DNA from: G963665815 sp942492065
Lineage (GTDB): Bacteria > Cloacimonadota > Cloacimonadia > Cloacimonadales > JAIOQZ01
Reading direction: 5' to 3'
Length of the DNA: 64,000 nt
Assembly (NCBI GenBank): GCA_942492065.1
Contig: CALODV010000013.1
Span: 806,001 to 870,000 of the forward strand
Of the stretch, positions 1-9,001 are shown piece after piece (position 1 is the stretch's first letter; each line of letters opens with the position of its first letter). The translations under genes and the position numbers were made by a program. Below the pieces are notes generated by a model. The model had not been told where the DNA came from, searched no databases, and saw only the letters and a list, made by a program, of their open reading frames with translations.

Positions 1-923
1 ATAAAGAGATGGTCAGCATCTGCTGCATGTTCTATTCTTGCTGCAGTATTTACAACATCACCGATAACAGTCAGATCGCTTCTATCCTTGGTTCCGATAT
101 TGCCCTGAAGAACGATTCCACTGTTGATTCCTACTCTGATATGAATTTCATCTTTACCGTTTTCGATTCTCTGTCTGTTAAGTTCTGGAAGAGCATGATT
201 AAGGATTTTGTCCGCAGCTTTTACTGCATCATTAGCATCTACGAAAGTTGCCATTAGAGCATCACCCACAAACTTATCTATATCACCCAGTGTTTCCCTT
301 GTAATCACATCACACACACCAAACAGATCATTCAGCATGTGTACAGCTTCCTCGGAAGAGTTTTTCTCAGTAAATGTTGTGAAGCCTACCACATCAAGAT
401 AAAGAATGCTCAAATCCCGCTGTTTCACATTTGTTGCAATGTTACTTGTGATCAGTTTTTCTACTTCTTCCAATGTAGCAGTAGAAACGTATTTTTTAAT
501 GAAATTCTGGAATTTCTCCTGAAGAATTCTATGATCTTCTTCTATAGAAATATCGCGAAACACTTCTATCGCAGCAATAATTTCTCCACTGGAATCTCTG
601 ATAGCCGATATATTGGTCTGAACAGGGAATCTTCTGCCAATTTTGCTCAATGGATACACTTTTTCAGAACTGGATTTACCGGATTTCAGTACTTTGAGAA
701 TTGGACATCTTCCCTGACACAGAAGATTACCGTTTTCATCAATATGATTAAAAATATCATCTCTGCAGTGCCTGCCAATTACTTCTTCTTTGGAATAACC
801 TGTGAGCTGTTCAGCAGCCTCATTCCAGAACAGTATTTTTCTGTCTCTGTCTACGATATAAACTCCATCGAATATTGTATCTAAAAGATTGATAGAGCTT
901 TCAGTAAGAAAATCATGTTTCAT
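1..923 (-). CDS. PAS domain-class III adenylate/guanylate cyclase, C-terminus off the window
   Basis: Partial gene read on the minus strand from ATG at 923, with GAGG seven bases upstream. Residues about 12-128 form a PAS domain (FDGVYIVDRDRKILFWNEA at the start, VFRDIS at the end) with a Cys cluster (GRHCRDD ... LCQGRCP). From about residue 170 a class III cyclase domain follows: LDVVGFTTF and GDIDKFVGDALMATF supply the two metal-binding Asp, and VIGDVVNTAARIE has the catalytic Asn and Arg. The Lys in DKFVGD fits ATP preference. It probably makes cAMP in response to a cytoplasmic signal sensed by the PAS domain. No transmembrane segment is visible. The frame continues past base 1, so the last part of the cyclase domain is missing. 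Confidence 0.9.
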   Translation of the reverse strand, partial: MKHDFLTESSINLLDTIFDGVYIVDRDRKILFWNEAAEQLTGYSKEEVIGRHCRDDIFNHIDENGNLLCQGRCPILKVLKSGKSSSEKVYPLSKIGRRFPVQTNISAIRDSSGEIIAAIEVFRDISIEEDHRILQEKFQNFIKKYVSTATLEEVEKLITSNIATNVKQRDLSILYLDVVGFTTFTEKNSSEEAVHMLNDLFGVCDVITRETLGDIDKFVGDALMATFVDANDAVKAADKILNHALPELNRQRIENGKDEIHIRVGINSGIVLQGNIGTKDRSDLTVIGDVVNTAARIEHAADADHLF

Positions 924-1007
924 AATGGAACCTCAATAATAAAATACTCTTTGTATGTATTCTTGTCAACAAAACACCTCTGGAACGGTCTCAGCTGTTT
1001 TATTCAA

Positions 1008-1037
1008 ACGCGTAGAGACAACCGGACTCTTGTCTCA
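1008..1037. repeat. Dispersed palindromic repeat, GTAGAGACA family, copy 1
   Basis: ACGCGTAGAGACA is followed by a short spacer and TGTCTCA, forming an imperfect hairpin in the 282-base gap upstream of the cyclase gene. A TCTCTACGG block near 1100 may be the outer arm. The same sequence recurs at 17162-17220. Function unknown; resembles short interspersed palindromes of many bacterial intergenic regions. Confidence 0.5.
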
Positions 1038-1157
1038 ATAGAACACCTCCGGATGGTTGAAAACCCTTAGTTGTTTCTGGAGTTATTCCCTCCAGGAAAT
1101 CTCTACGGGAGCGCAAATTCATTTCGGAAGAGAAATGAATTAGAGTGTGTAAATAAA

Positions 1158-1185
1158 AAGGTCTCACCAATGTAGATGAGACCTT
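1158..1185 (-). terminator. Rho-independent terminator of the 693-residue exported protein gene
   Basis: Nine-base perfect stem AAGGTCTCA / TGAGACCTT. Read on the minus strand it is followed by a short T-rich run, and it lies about 20 bases after the stop at 1206. Confidence 0.75.
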
Positions 1186-1205
1186 AAAGGATCTATAATC
1201 CTGTT

Positions 1206-3287
1206 TTAGTATTTAATTTCTCTTTTGATTGTGTAATCACCGATAGTAATTTCTGTCCAGTTTCCGCTGCTGTCAGTTTTTACACTTGAATCATAAGATT
1301 TTGTATAATTAAATGTATATTCGTCTTTATCAGATTTAGTGAATTTAACACCAAGACTGTTAAGCTTGTCTTCAATTTTCTTGAGGATTACAGGTTCAAC
1401 TTTTGCCTGAGAAGCTCTTTGTCTTGAGTTTTTGTCGTGAGTTTCTTCAAGAAGTTTGAAGTCTGTTTTTGTGAACAGATAAAGAGGAGAATCTTTTGCT
1501 TCCATAGATACTTCATATTTTGTCGGGTATCCGTTTGCATCTTTTTCTACAGCTTTAAACCTTTCTGTTAAATAGTAGTTTGCTTTGTTAGAGTTATATC
1601 CCTGGAATCTGACGATTGTGCTGGATTTTTCAACTATATCTTTTGTATCTAATACGTATTCGAAGTCATGTCCACCACTGATTTGCTCCTGGATGAATCC
1701 GCGATCAGCTATTTTTGTTTTCATGGAAAGCGCTAAGTAATCCTGATATCTCTTGAAGTTGGAAAGATTGCCTTCAATTTTGAATACATCAGGTACTTTA
1801 TTTGTGTTTAATTTCCAAGTTGTAAGTTCTACATCACCTTCTTTGTTAAGGCGATATTTTGCTCTGTAACTTGTACCGTTTTCATTATAGGCAATAGATT
1901 CATCTTTTTTGTAAAGGAGTTCAGCCTTAACTTTTCCAAAGTCACCTTTACCATCAAGTTTAACACCAGAGATTTTCTTATCATCAATAAGATATTTGAA
2001 TTCAGCTACAGGTTGTCCCGCTTTAAGGATTTCACCTGTACATTTTTTCATTCCTGCTTTTCTTTCAAAAGGCATGATAGGCATTGGAACAGGGATTTCC
2101 GTTACAAGACTGATGTATTTGTTGATAGCAATAGCGTTACCGTAAGCATCAACGTCCATTGACATCATCTTAGGTACATCCGGATGAGCTTTAAGACCTG
2201 CTGCATAGTATTCAACGAATGGATGAGCAAGGTTATAAGCTTTAAGTTTATCGATATCTTTTTTGCTGAATGAGCTTTTCTTGGTTGTAACTTTCTCGAA
2301 AGAATCTTTGTTCATGTCATAAACTTTCTGGAAGTTCTCTTTAGATTTTACATCATCACCGATCCAGGAGTAAGCTACTGCAAGGTTGTAATATACACCC
2401 CATTGTTCTTTGTCTTTTACTGATGAAGCATTGTCTTCCCAGATTTTGATAGCTTTCTGAATTTTACCAATCTCGGAATTACTTAAAAGAACGCCGTCTT
2501 TTGATTCCATCACGTTAAGAAGAATTTCATTAGCTTCTTTGAGTGGTTTCGGTTTGGTAACTTTAACAATACCCATTGGGATATTGAATGTTTTCATTCC
2601 GTACATACCGTATACGAATCTTTCCACATGCTCAAGTGCACCTTCCATACATGCTTTCTGGTAAGGGTGTACATCATCGGATGCTTTTGCATCTTTTTTA
2701 TCATCGCCACCGCCAAAAGATACGAGAGTAGTTGCACCACCACCGCCTTTAGGCCATGTTTTTGAGCGTCCTTTACCACAGATTGCTCCGAATTCTCTGT
2801 CTATTAATACATTGTCAGATTCATCGAATACTTTTAAAGAAGCGTTAACTCTGTATTCAAATACGAATTTACCATCGTTACCTTTCATAGGATCCATCAT
2901 TGGTCTTGCACCATCATCCGGAGCGTATGTGATAACAACTTTAAGCTTTTTATCACCTTCATTCAAAGGCATATCCGGGAAAAGATTCCAGGTAGCTTCT
3001 TTAGCTACTTCGTTAGCCATTACTTTTTTTGCGAAAGCTTCGATTTTTTTACCTGTTTCGCTTCCACCGGTAAGTTTACCAATTCCGAATCCTACGGCAT
3101 CTCTTGCAGCAGATTCATCTTTTTCAAAGAATACATCAGCTGTGGAATAAACTGTTTTTTCCGTAGGAAGCTGGAGATACTTTACTCCATCAACCTGTTT
3201 CATACCTTGAGCAAATAAACCTGTCTGTAATAAACAGAAAATGCTCAAAATCATAAGAAAACTAATTCTTATTTTCTTGTCTCTCAT
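1206..3287 (-). CDS. Large exported protein of unknown function with TPR-like segment
   Basis: 693 residues. An N-terminal signal peptide (basic MRDKKIR, hydrophobic core, cleavage near LFAQG) predicts export to the periplasm or surface; no lipobox. A Gly-rich, charged linker around 185-205 (GGGGATTL, GGGDDKKDAK) separates an N-terminal domain from the rest. Residues about 265-330 look like a helical TPR-like pair (WGVYYNLAVAYSWIGD). The C-terminal 300 residues are rich in charged beta-strand-like segments. I do not recognise the family. Start supported by GGAGAG upstream. It stands alone, with its own terminator. Confidence 0.75.
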   Translation of the reverse strand: MRDKKIRISFLMILSIFCLLQTGLFAQGMKQVDGVKYLQLPTEKTVYSTADVFFEKDESAARDAVGFGIGKLTGGSETGKKIEAFAKKVMANEVAKEATWNLFPDMPLNEGDKKLKVVITYAPDDGARPMMDPMKGNDGKFVFEYRVNASLKVFDESDNVLIDREFGAICGKGRSKTWPKGGGGATTLVSFGGGDDKKDAKASDDVHPYQKACMEGALEHVERFVYGMYGMKTFNIPMGIVKVTKPKPLKEANEILLNVMESKDGVLLSNSEIGKIQKAIKIWEDNASSVKDKEQWGVYYNLAVAYSWIGDDVKSKENFQKVYDMNKDSFEKVTTKKSSFSKKDIDKLKAYNLAHPFVEYYAAGLKAHPDVPKMMSMDVDAYGNAIAINKYISLVTEIPVPMPIMPFERKAGMKKCTGEILKAGQPVAEFKYLIDDKKISGVKLDGKGDFGKVKAELLYKKDESIAYNENGTSYRAKYRLNKEGDVELTTWKLNTNKVPDVFKIEGNLSNFKRYQDYLALSMKTKIADRGFIQEQISGGHDFEYVLDTKDIVEKSSTIVRFQGYNSNKANYYLTERFKAVEKDANGYPTKYEVSMEAKDSPLYLFTKTDFKLLEETHDKNSRQRASQAKVEPVILKKIEDKLNSLGVKFTKSDKDEYTFNYTKSYDSSVKTDSSGNWTEITIGDYTIKREIKY

Positions 3288-3521
3288 TTCTCTCTCCTTG
3301 ACATTTAATATCTCTATTTTGTCTAATACTCCATAAAAAAATGCATGGTTTTGATGTCAAAGCAAAACCACGCGGTCATTTGTTAAGAACATGTTACTTT
3401 GACTAAAAAGTATAAAATAGACATCATGTTTGAGTGATACTTATTTGTGATAAAGTTGTCGGCCGACATGGTAGTTAGTCCAATGTTAAGAATCTCTCAC
3501 TAACTCAGAAGGAAAAAAACA

Positions 3522-3872
3522 ATGTGGTATTACATTATAAAATTACTGATTTCCTCAGTTCTGATTGTAGCAATCTCCGAGATATCCAAACGCAGTTCAC
3601 TGATTGGTGCGTTACTGGCATCTTTACCGCTGGTGTCTGTTCTGGCAATATTATGGTTGTATCATGACACAAAAGATGTCAGACAGGTCAGTCAGCTATC
3701 CACAGGTGTTTTCTGGATGGTAATCCCGTCTCTGGCATTCTTTGTTATCCTGCCCCTGATGCTGAAGCTGAACATCAACTTCTATCTGTCCATGCTGGTC
3801 GCTTCAGCGGGGACTGTAGTTCTCTATTTTATCCTTATTGCTGTTCTAGGTCATTTTGGAGTGAAGTTGTAG
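3522..3872 (+). CDS. DUF3147-type small integral membrane protein
   Basis: 116 residues with four predicted membrane helices (about 3-20, 26-47, 67-85, 90-112). The core ISKRSSLIGALLASLPLVSVLAI-like segment, with a polar basic turn after helix 1 and LPLVS in helix 2, is characteristic of the DUF3147 family. Function unknown. Its last 38 bases overlap, in convergent orientation, the 3' end of the nuclease-like gene on the other strand. AGGAAAAAAACA precedes the ATG. Confidence 0.75.
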   Translation: MWYYIIKLLISSVLIVAISEISKRSSLIGALLASLPLVSVLAILWLYHDTKDVRQVSQLSTGVFWMVIPSLAFFVILPLMLKLNINFYLSMLVASAGTVVLYFILIAVLGHFGVKL

Positions 3873-5367
3873 GGGGTATATTTTTCAAAACATTATCAAT
3901 TATAGCATTTGAATAGTCTTTGAAAAATTCAGGGTAAGTGTTGATATTTTGCTTTTCCAAATGCATTTTAAATAGAAATTTTCTTGTCTCTGGTTTACTA
4001 TCATTTTCTCTAGCAACTCTAAAAATATCAGTAATCTTCTTTGATTTAGAATATTCAATTGCTAACTCTAAATCCTGTACATTAAGGAAGTAAATATTTT
4101 CTAAAGGAAATTTTGTTTCATCATCTATTCGAACTAACTCATCCATTTTTTCTTTTCCAAGTATTTCCTCTAAGTCAAGCCCATTACAAATCATCATTTC
4201 TTTGTACGTAGCAATGACAATAAATAGCTCCTTATTGTCTAACTTGTCACATGATTTGAACATATCTCTTATACAGGAGCAAGCTTGTAGAATCCCTTTT
4301 TTGTGGGAATTCTTTGATGAATTACTAAGTTCATACATTTTGTTCGAAAACTTTGCCTTTTTGGATAACTCTACTGCCTTTGCATCAATTAGAATTGCTG
4401 CATCCTGCTCAAAGATTATGTAATCAACAACTTTTTTGTTGTTACCAATTATTGATTTAATTGTTTTTTCATTTATAAATTCTAAACCAGAATAAAGCAG
4501 CAATTTATTGATATACAATTCAAAAAATGAGCTGAAACAATTCATTAGCTTGCTTTTATTAATTTGTTTTAAAGAATCATAAACGAAATAGTCTAAACAA
4601 GAAAAAAGTAGATATTTCGAAACAATACGGTATTTCCCTTCCTTCTTAATAAGTGGAAAATTAACAAATGGAGAAACTTCAAAGAATTCCTCAATATTCT
4701 TATTTATTCTCTGTTTGGTATTTAAAGTTGGAACTATTTCTCTTTCGTCAATTGAAATAGATTCCCAAAATTGTAAGATTTCATTTTTGCTGTACATATT
4801 ATCACAAATATTGAAAAAATCTTCATTGAAAAAGCAAACTTCAGAGCCAACACAGTGTTGAGACACTAATAAAAATGATAGTTCAACAAACTTATTTATA
4901 CTAATTTCAAATTTCTTTTCAAACATACAAAACAATGGATTATTCTTCTCAGCAAGCTCAAATATTATTTTGGTTCTCAATATAACAAATGGGTCTACAA
5001 TCCTCTGAAAATCTTTTTGTTGAAAAATAATATTATAGATAATCTTTAACTTATTACTGAAGTAATTACTATAATCAAACTGGATAAACATGTTATAAAT
5101 CTTGTTGAACTTATCAATATTTATTGGGTTGACAGTTATATCATCAGAGTAGTTTTCATAGGTGAACTTCATCATTAACAATAAGTACCAAGGATTGTAT
5201 GTATTGTTATACAAGTAATTATCACGAGTATCAATTTCCCTTAATTTACTTAAACAGTAAGTAATTATTGAATCTGACTCGTATTCTCTTATTTGATTTC
5301 TAACCTTTTTATAAAAAGAATAGTAATGAAAATCATAAACTGCTTCTTTATTGTTATTAGATGTCAT
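3835..5367 (-). CDS. Orphan PD-(D/E)XK nuclease-like protein (candidate defence protein)
   Basis: About 510 residues, rich in Lys, Asn, Ile and Phe and more AT-rich than its neighbours, which suggests acquisition by transfer. The first ~270 residues are helical with no recognised domain. From about 275 a restriction-like nuclease core appears: FFELYINKLL (Glu 283), KKVVDYIIF (Asp 315), then AILIDAKAVEL (Asp 328, Lys 330), matching the E...D...(D/E)xK pattern of the PD-(D/E)XK superfamily. A helical tail follows. I chose ATG at 5367 because GGAG lies 11 bases upstream; a GTG at 5379 overlaps that site. It is single, with no methylase beside it. Its 3' end overlaps the convergent DUF3147 gene. 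Specific function not known. Confidence 0.7.
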   Translation of the reverse strand: MTSNNNKEAVYDFHYYSFYKKVRNQIREYESDSIITYCLSKLREIDTRDNYLYNNTYNPWYLLLMMKFTYENYSDDITVNPINIDKFNKIYNMFIQFDYSNYFSNKLKIIYNIIFQQKDFQRIVDPFVILRTKIIFELAEKNNPLFCMFEKKFEISINKFVELSFLLVSQHCVGSEVCFFNEDFFNICDNMYSKNEILQFWESISIDEREIVPTLNTKQRINKNIEEFFEVSPFVNFPLIKKEGKYRIVSKYLLFSCLDYFVYDSLKQINKSKLMNCFSSFFELYINKLLLYSGLEFINEKTIKSIIGNNKKVVDYIIFEQDAAILIDAKAVELSKKAKFSNKMYELSNSSKNSHKKGILQACSCIRDMFKSCDKLDNKELFIVIATYKEMMICNGLDLEEILGKEKMDELVRIDDETKFPLENIYFLNVQDLELAIEYSKSKKITDIFRVARENDSKPETRKFLFKMHLEKQNINTYPEFFKDYSNAIIDNVLKNIPPTTSLQNDLEQQ

Positions 5368-5427
5368 TCTATCACACACTCCATAACCATAATCCTGTTT
5401 TAATCTTCATCACGCCCCCAGTAATTT

Positions 5428-5940
5428 CTACTTCCTGAACATCGTCAAAGCCGCGATAATACTGTCTTTGTGCTTTTTCGTGTATTCCGAGGATGGATCA
5501 GCACCGCATTTTCTGCAGACAAGGTCATAAGCAGAGTTAACAGTTCCGCAATCACTACAGGTGTACTTGTCTTTAACCTCTTCCAGCCATTTTTCATAGC
5601 CGACTTCTCTGATCCTTGCCAGATCTTCCCACAACTCATTTCTATGTGGTGCCTGAGCCTGGAATTCCTTAATCACATCACAGGGGTATTCACTGCATTG
5701 CGAGCAGAAATCTATTCCGCGTTCCTCGGCACATTGCACCATACGGCACTGAGAACAGTATGATCCTCTTATATCTCCACGACAGCCATGGCATTTTACA
5801 TCTTCTTCACTGCAGCCGAACATGCCTGCCAGTTGAGTCAGTCTTGCCGGATCTTCTGTAGTTGCAATATAGGCTGAACATGCTCCACAGTATAATCCGC
5901 ATACTGCAGCAATAGCTTTTTCTCCCTTAACAGGTTTCAT
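5428..5940 (-). CDS. DUF3795 Cys-rich (probable zinc-binding) protein
   Basis: 170 residues from ATG at 5940 (GGGAG seven bases upstream; an in-frame start further out has no ribosome site). The N-terminal CGLYCGACSAYI and the following CHGCRG, YCSQCRMVQCA and FCSQCSEYPC are the diagnostic Cys pattern of DUF3795. Near the C-terminus a second zinc ribbon (YTCSDCGTVNS ... LVCRKCGADP) is appended, which not all family members carry. Cytosolic. Function unknown. It starts 16 bases after the 57-residue membrane protein and is probably co-transcribed with it. Confidence 0.85.
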   Translation of the reverse strand: MKPVKGEKAIAAVCGLYCGACSAYIATTEDPARLTQLAGMFGCSEEDVKCHGCRGDIRGSYCSQCRMVQCAEERGIDFCSQCSEYPCDVIKEFQAQAPHRNELWEDLARIREVGYEKWLEEVKDKYTCSDCGTVNSAYDLVCRKCGADPSSEYTKKHKDSIIAALTMFRK

Positions 5941-5956
5941 ATTATACTCCCGGTAG

Positions 5957-6130
5957 TTATTTTTTGTAATTGAAAAAAGATGCAACCAGCAAACCCAGTC
6001 CAATCCCTGTCAGAAGTGATGCCGCAAAAAACAGAGCACTGAGTTTGAGAAATACAAATCCGACACCCAGTCCAATGAGCGCTCCACCACCTATTGCCAG
6101 TCCACCTCTTATGTAGTTGCAATCATTCAT
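5957..6130 (-). CDS. 57-residue Gly-rich membrane protein
   Basis: Short gene on the minus strand: ATG at 6130 preceded by GAGGAT, stop TAA at 5957. The product begins MNDCNYIRGG and has two Gly-rich hydrophobic helices (GGALIGLGVGFVFL and LLTGIGLGLLVASFF), so it is probably a two-helix inner-membrane protein. Glycine zippers of this type are seen in small channel or AtpI-like proteins, but no specific family can be named. First gene of a two-gene unit with the DUF3795 gene. Confidence 0.65.
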   Translation of the reverse strand: MNDCNYIRGGLAIGGGALIGLGVGFVFLKLSALFFAASLLTGIGLGLLVASFFNYKK

Positions 6131-6448
6131 TTGTTTTATCCTCTTTAGTATGCTGTTATTAATCCTGATAACTTATGAGATTTTGTCAAAGCAAATATTC
6201 AGAATACATTGTCCAATGGTGTTAACATCTTCTGGAGACAGGGTATCACTTAGGGAATGGTCTATCAGGCAGTTATTTCGATATGGATTGGGAGAAAATT
6301 ATTAATGAATAGCTATCATTATGATATGTAATCATATATGATATTGTTTAACCTCTAAAGGACATGCTTTGCAATTATCTTTTTATTGACATTCCCTGTG
6401 GCTGTGCTATACAGCAAAAAAAGTCAAAAACATAAAAAGTGAGTGGGA

Positions 6449-7303
6449 ATGCTTGATTATCGAAGAATAATAAACAAATCTCTGCATTATATTGAGAAGA
6501 AGCTGACTGACCGAATGTCTGTTGAAGACATATCTGACAGATCATGCTATTCTCTGTTCCATTATCATAGAATCTTTCAGTCTATCATAGGGCTGAATGT
6601 AAAACAATACATCCGTAAGAGACGACTTTCGGAGGCTGCAAATGAGCTGACCTTTACGAACAGGAAGATAATTGATATCGCGCGCAAATATCAGTTTGAT
6701 TCTCAGGAGTCTTTTACAAGAGCATTTAAAAAAGAATTCAATGTTACCCCGGGAAAATTTCGAAGAGAGAAAACACCTTACGCAAAATTCAACAAAATGC
6801 GTTTAACAATTGCTGAAACAAAAGGAGATAGTGTGAAACCCGAAATTAAAACAATAGACTCATTTAAAGTTGTTGGAATGAAATGTAAAACAACACAGAA
6901 AGAAAATAAAATACCTGAACTATGGAATAAGTTCATGCCGTTGGCAGACTCGATAAAAAATCAGGATACTGATTTCGGATGTCTCGGAGTATGCTTTTAT
7001 GTTCCTAATGTAAACTTCACAGACGAGACAGAGTTTGAATACATGGCGTGCCGAAAAGTAAGTGATGCTGAAGAAATCCATCCGGAAATGGAAGCATACA
7101 CTATGCCGCAGCAGAAATATGCGATATTCAAGCACATTGGAGCACTGGATACACTCGGAGAAACATATCATAAGATTCACGCCGAATGGCTGCCCCAATC
7201 CGGATTTGAAATGGCAGAAGCTGATGAATTTGAACTTTACAATGAAGAATTCAAATTTGGTGAAGATGATTCCGTAATGTATATCTATATCCCTGTAAAA
7301 TAA
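6449..7303 (+). CDS. AraC-type transcription regulator with GyrI-like effector domain
   Basis: 284 residues from ATG at 6449 (GTG at 6443 possible). An N-terminal AraC double helix-turn-helix spans about 6-105 (SVEDISDRSCYSLFHYHRIF, then the second motif in KIIDIARKYQFDSQESFTRAF, closing with FNVTPGKFR). The C-terminal part, about 125-284, is a GyrI-like small-molecule binding domain (KVVGMKCKTT near its start; EFELYNEEF and MYIYIPVK at its end). This order, DNA-binding first, is typical of Rob/SoxS-like multidrug or stress regulators with a GyrI domain. The ligand is unknown and no obvious target lies next to it. Confidence 0.9.
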   Translation: MLDYRRIINKSLHYIEKKLTDRMSVEDISDRSCYSLFHYHRIFQSIIGLNVKQYIRKRRLSEAANELTFTNRKIIDIARKYQFDSQESFTRAFKKEFNVTPGKFRREKTPYAKFNKMRLTIAETKGDSVKPEIKTIDSFKVVGMKCKTTQKENKIPELWNKFMPLADSIKNQDTDFGCLGVCFYVPNVNFTDETEFEYMACRKVSDAEEIHPEMEAYTMPQQKYAIFKHIGALDTLGETYHKIHAEWLPQSGFEMAEADEFELYNEEFKFGEDDSVMYIYIPVK

Positions 7304-7310
7304 GCAGATC

Positions 7311-7341
7311 AGAGCTGCTGAATTATCGGCGGCTCTTTTTC
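7311..7341 (+). terminator. Terminator of the AraC-GyrI regulator gene
   Basis: Ten-base stem AGAGCTGCTG / CGGCGGCTCT (with G-U pairs), six-base loop, then a T run, starting eight bases after the stop. Confidence 0.8.
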
Positions 7342-7543
7342 TCTTTATATTATCCAAACTGCAATTATCTTATACAATTGGCTTTATAAGAGATTATTGA
7401 GTTTTGTTCATTTCTAAACGAACCAACAAAAGTTTTAATCATTACATGATATATAACAGCTATAAAATACTCTCGAGATGAAAAAAACTTGCCAGATCAG
7501 ATTTGTTGTCTTGATATTGTCGCAATATTCAAACGGAGGACAA

Positions 7544-8119
7544 ATGAGATATCTGATAATTATTGCTCTGGCATTTCTGCTTATGGGTACAAGCTGTGAA
7601 GACGGGAATTCAACAGGTCCCGGATCTGAGTATAATATTGTAAACGGTATTTGTGTAGTTGATGAGACAGGCACAGTTATAAGAGAAGTCGGAACACCTT
7701 ATGAGAATGAAGATCATGAAATTGAGTTTGGAGGACCTGACGAATCAATCATTATTATGTATCCCAATATGAAATTATACCCTAACCCAAACAATGGACA
7801 TCCTTATGTTAGATTCACAGTACCGGAGGATATGAACTGTAAAGTATGGATTGAGAACGCATATCCAAGTGACTCACTAAATGCCGAACTGAATAACTTT
7901 TTCAACATTCCTGATTCTAAAGAAAAGAATGTTATAAAAACACTCAGCGATGAACACTTTGAAGCCGGAAATCATACTCTTGTCTGGCGGACTGAAGAAC
8001 AGAGTATACAACAGGGTTTCTACAGGATTTTTCTTGAAATGGGAGACGATACATATTATATGGATATCCTGATATTATATGAAGATATACCCGGTTATCA
8101 CTGGTTTGGAGAGTATTAA
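7544..8119 (+). CDS. Lipoprotein with FlgD-like (sorting-domain-like) beta fold
   Basis: 191 residues from ATG at 7544, chosen for the GGAGG five bases upstream. A lipoprotein signal peptide ends in LLMGTSC, with Cys near residue 17 as the lipidation site. After an acidic linker, residues about 80-180 carry the hallmarks of FlgD-like/T9SS-type immunoglobulin modules: KLYPNPNNG, VRFTVPED, then HTLVWRTEE and QQGFYRIFLEMG. Here the module sits inside a lipoprotein rather than at the C-terminus of a long secreted protein. Probably anchored to an outer membrane leaflet. Function unknown. Confidence 0.75.
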   Translation: MRYLIIIALAFLLMGTSCEDGNSTGPGSEYNIVNGICVVDETGTVIREVGTPYENEDHEIEFGGPDESIIIMYPNMKLYPNPNNGHPYVRFTVPEDMNCKVWIENAYPSDSLNAELNNFFNIPDSKEKNVIKTLSDEHFEAGNHTLVWRTEEQSIQQGFYRIFLEMGDDTYYMDILILYEDIPGYHWFGEY

Positions 8120-8267
8120 GTTTTTTTATCTTCATCAAGAACTGATTTTGAAACAGATTTAAGTTTTTGAAAGGCTTGAGTCTGTTTTTGTTTGTGCAAA
8201 CTTGAGTTATTAGGAATGAAATCAAGAAAGACTAACTCCATTATTCATTGTTTGAAGAAGCTAGTAC

Positions 8268-8807
8268 CTATTTAATAATATAGTATTTCTCAATTTCTCC
8301 ATAAAACATTGTGTGCAGGTCTTTGTTTGAACCTGTTTCACTGCTGTCCATATCCTGAGGATAGAACTGTTTTCTGAGATGCTCAGGCAAAAGACTCAAA
8401 TCCTGATCCTGCTTATACAATACTGTACATTCAAGAGTAAAAGGAAACTCGACTATTCCCGGAACACTGACAATTAAACTGTCCTCCAGAGTAAAACCCA
8501 TTTCTTTAATTTTATCAGTATCTCTTCCGCTGTGTGTACCGCAATATCTGATGATATCACCGCAATCATCATGAAGAGGTATATTTATTGTAAATTCACC
8601 GTTTTTTTCCAGTAGTTCATGTGTATACCTGCCCTTTCTCACCAAAGCTGTAAAGAATAGCCTGTTCCATTCTATACCAATGTGTCCCCAGCCAATGCTC
8701 ATTGTGTTTACTTTGTCCCCATCGCAAGTTGTGAGCAGAATTCCTCGTTTCATTTTTTCCATAATAAAGGAAATGTTATCGTAAATCGGGAAAGTATCTT
8801 TTCTCAT
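8268..8807 (-). CDS. Flavin reductase-like FMN-binding protein
   Basis: 179 residues. The fold signature of the flavin-reductase-like domain is visible: GILLTTCDGDKVNTMSIGWG (split-barrel strands), FFTALVRKGRYTHELLEKNG and FTINIPL, followed by CGTHSGRDTDKIKEMGF. Proteins of this family bind FMN and either reduce free flavin or act as small NAD(P)H-dependent reductases. The start is secure: GGAGGAATT immediately upstream. Monocistronic, substrate unknown. Confidence 0.88.
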   Translation of the reverse strand: MRKDTFPIYDNISFIMEKMKRGILLTTCDGDKVNTMSIGWGHIGIEWNRLFFTALVRKGRYTHELLEKNGEFTINIPLHDDCGDIIRYCGTHSGRDTDKIKEMGFTLEDSLIVSVPGIVEFPFTLECTVLYKQDQDLSLLPEHLRKQFYPQDMDSSETGSNKDLHTMFYGEIEKYYIIK

Positions 8808-8953
8808 AATTCCTCCTGTTTTTTTTGAATAGCTATATAAATTCCTGACGGGATTGTCAAAGAAAAAGGGACTTAGGCAATTTATTAAAAAATATTATTG
8901 ACATATCCGACATATCATTATTATTAATGTAAATCCGTAGAGTCAGATAAACA

Positions 8954-9001
8954 GGCTGTTGACAAAACAAGAAACGCAGACTACCAACTTTGTCAACAGC
9001 C
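8954..9001 (-). terminator. Long hairpin overlapping the 3' end of the 130-residue protein gene
   Basis: Perfect 13-base inverted repeat GGCTGTTGACAAA / TTTGTCAACAGCC with a 22-base loop. One arm contains the stop codon of the gene ending at 8993. The T run after it is poor, so it may be an mRNA 3'-end structure or a bidirectional terminator. Confidence 0.5.

Noticed and set aside
9..884. Plus-strand open frames at the left end
   Set aside because: They lie antisense to the PAS-cyclase gene, whose protein motifs are unmistakable; none has a ribosome site or recognisable sequence.
3457..3468. TGTCGGCCGACA palindrome upstream of the DUF3147 gene as an operator
   Set aside because: A lone 12-base palindrome with no second site or identifiable regulator; could be chance.
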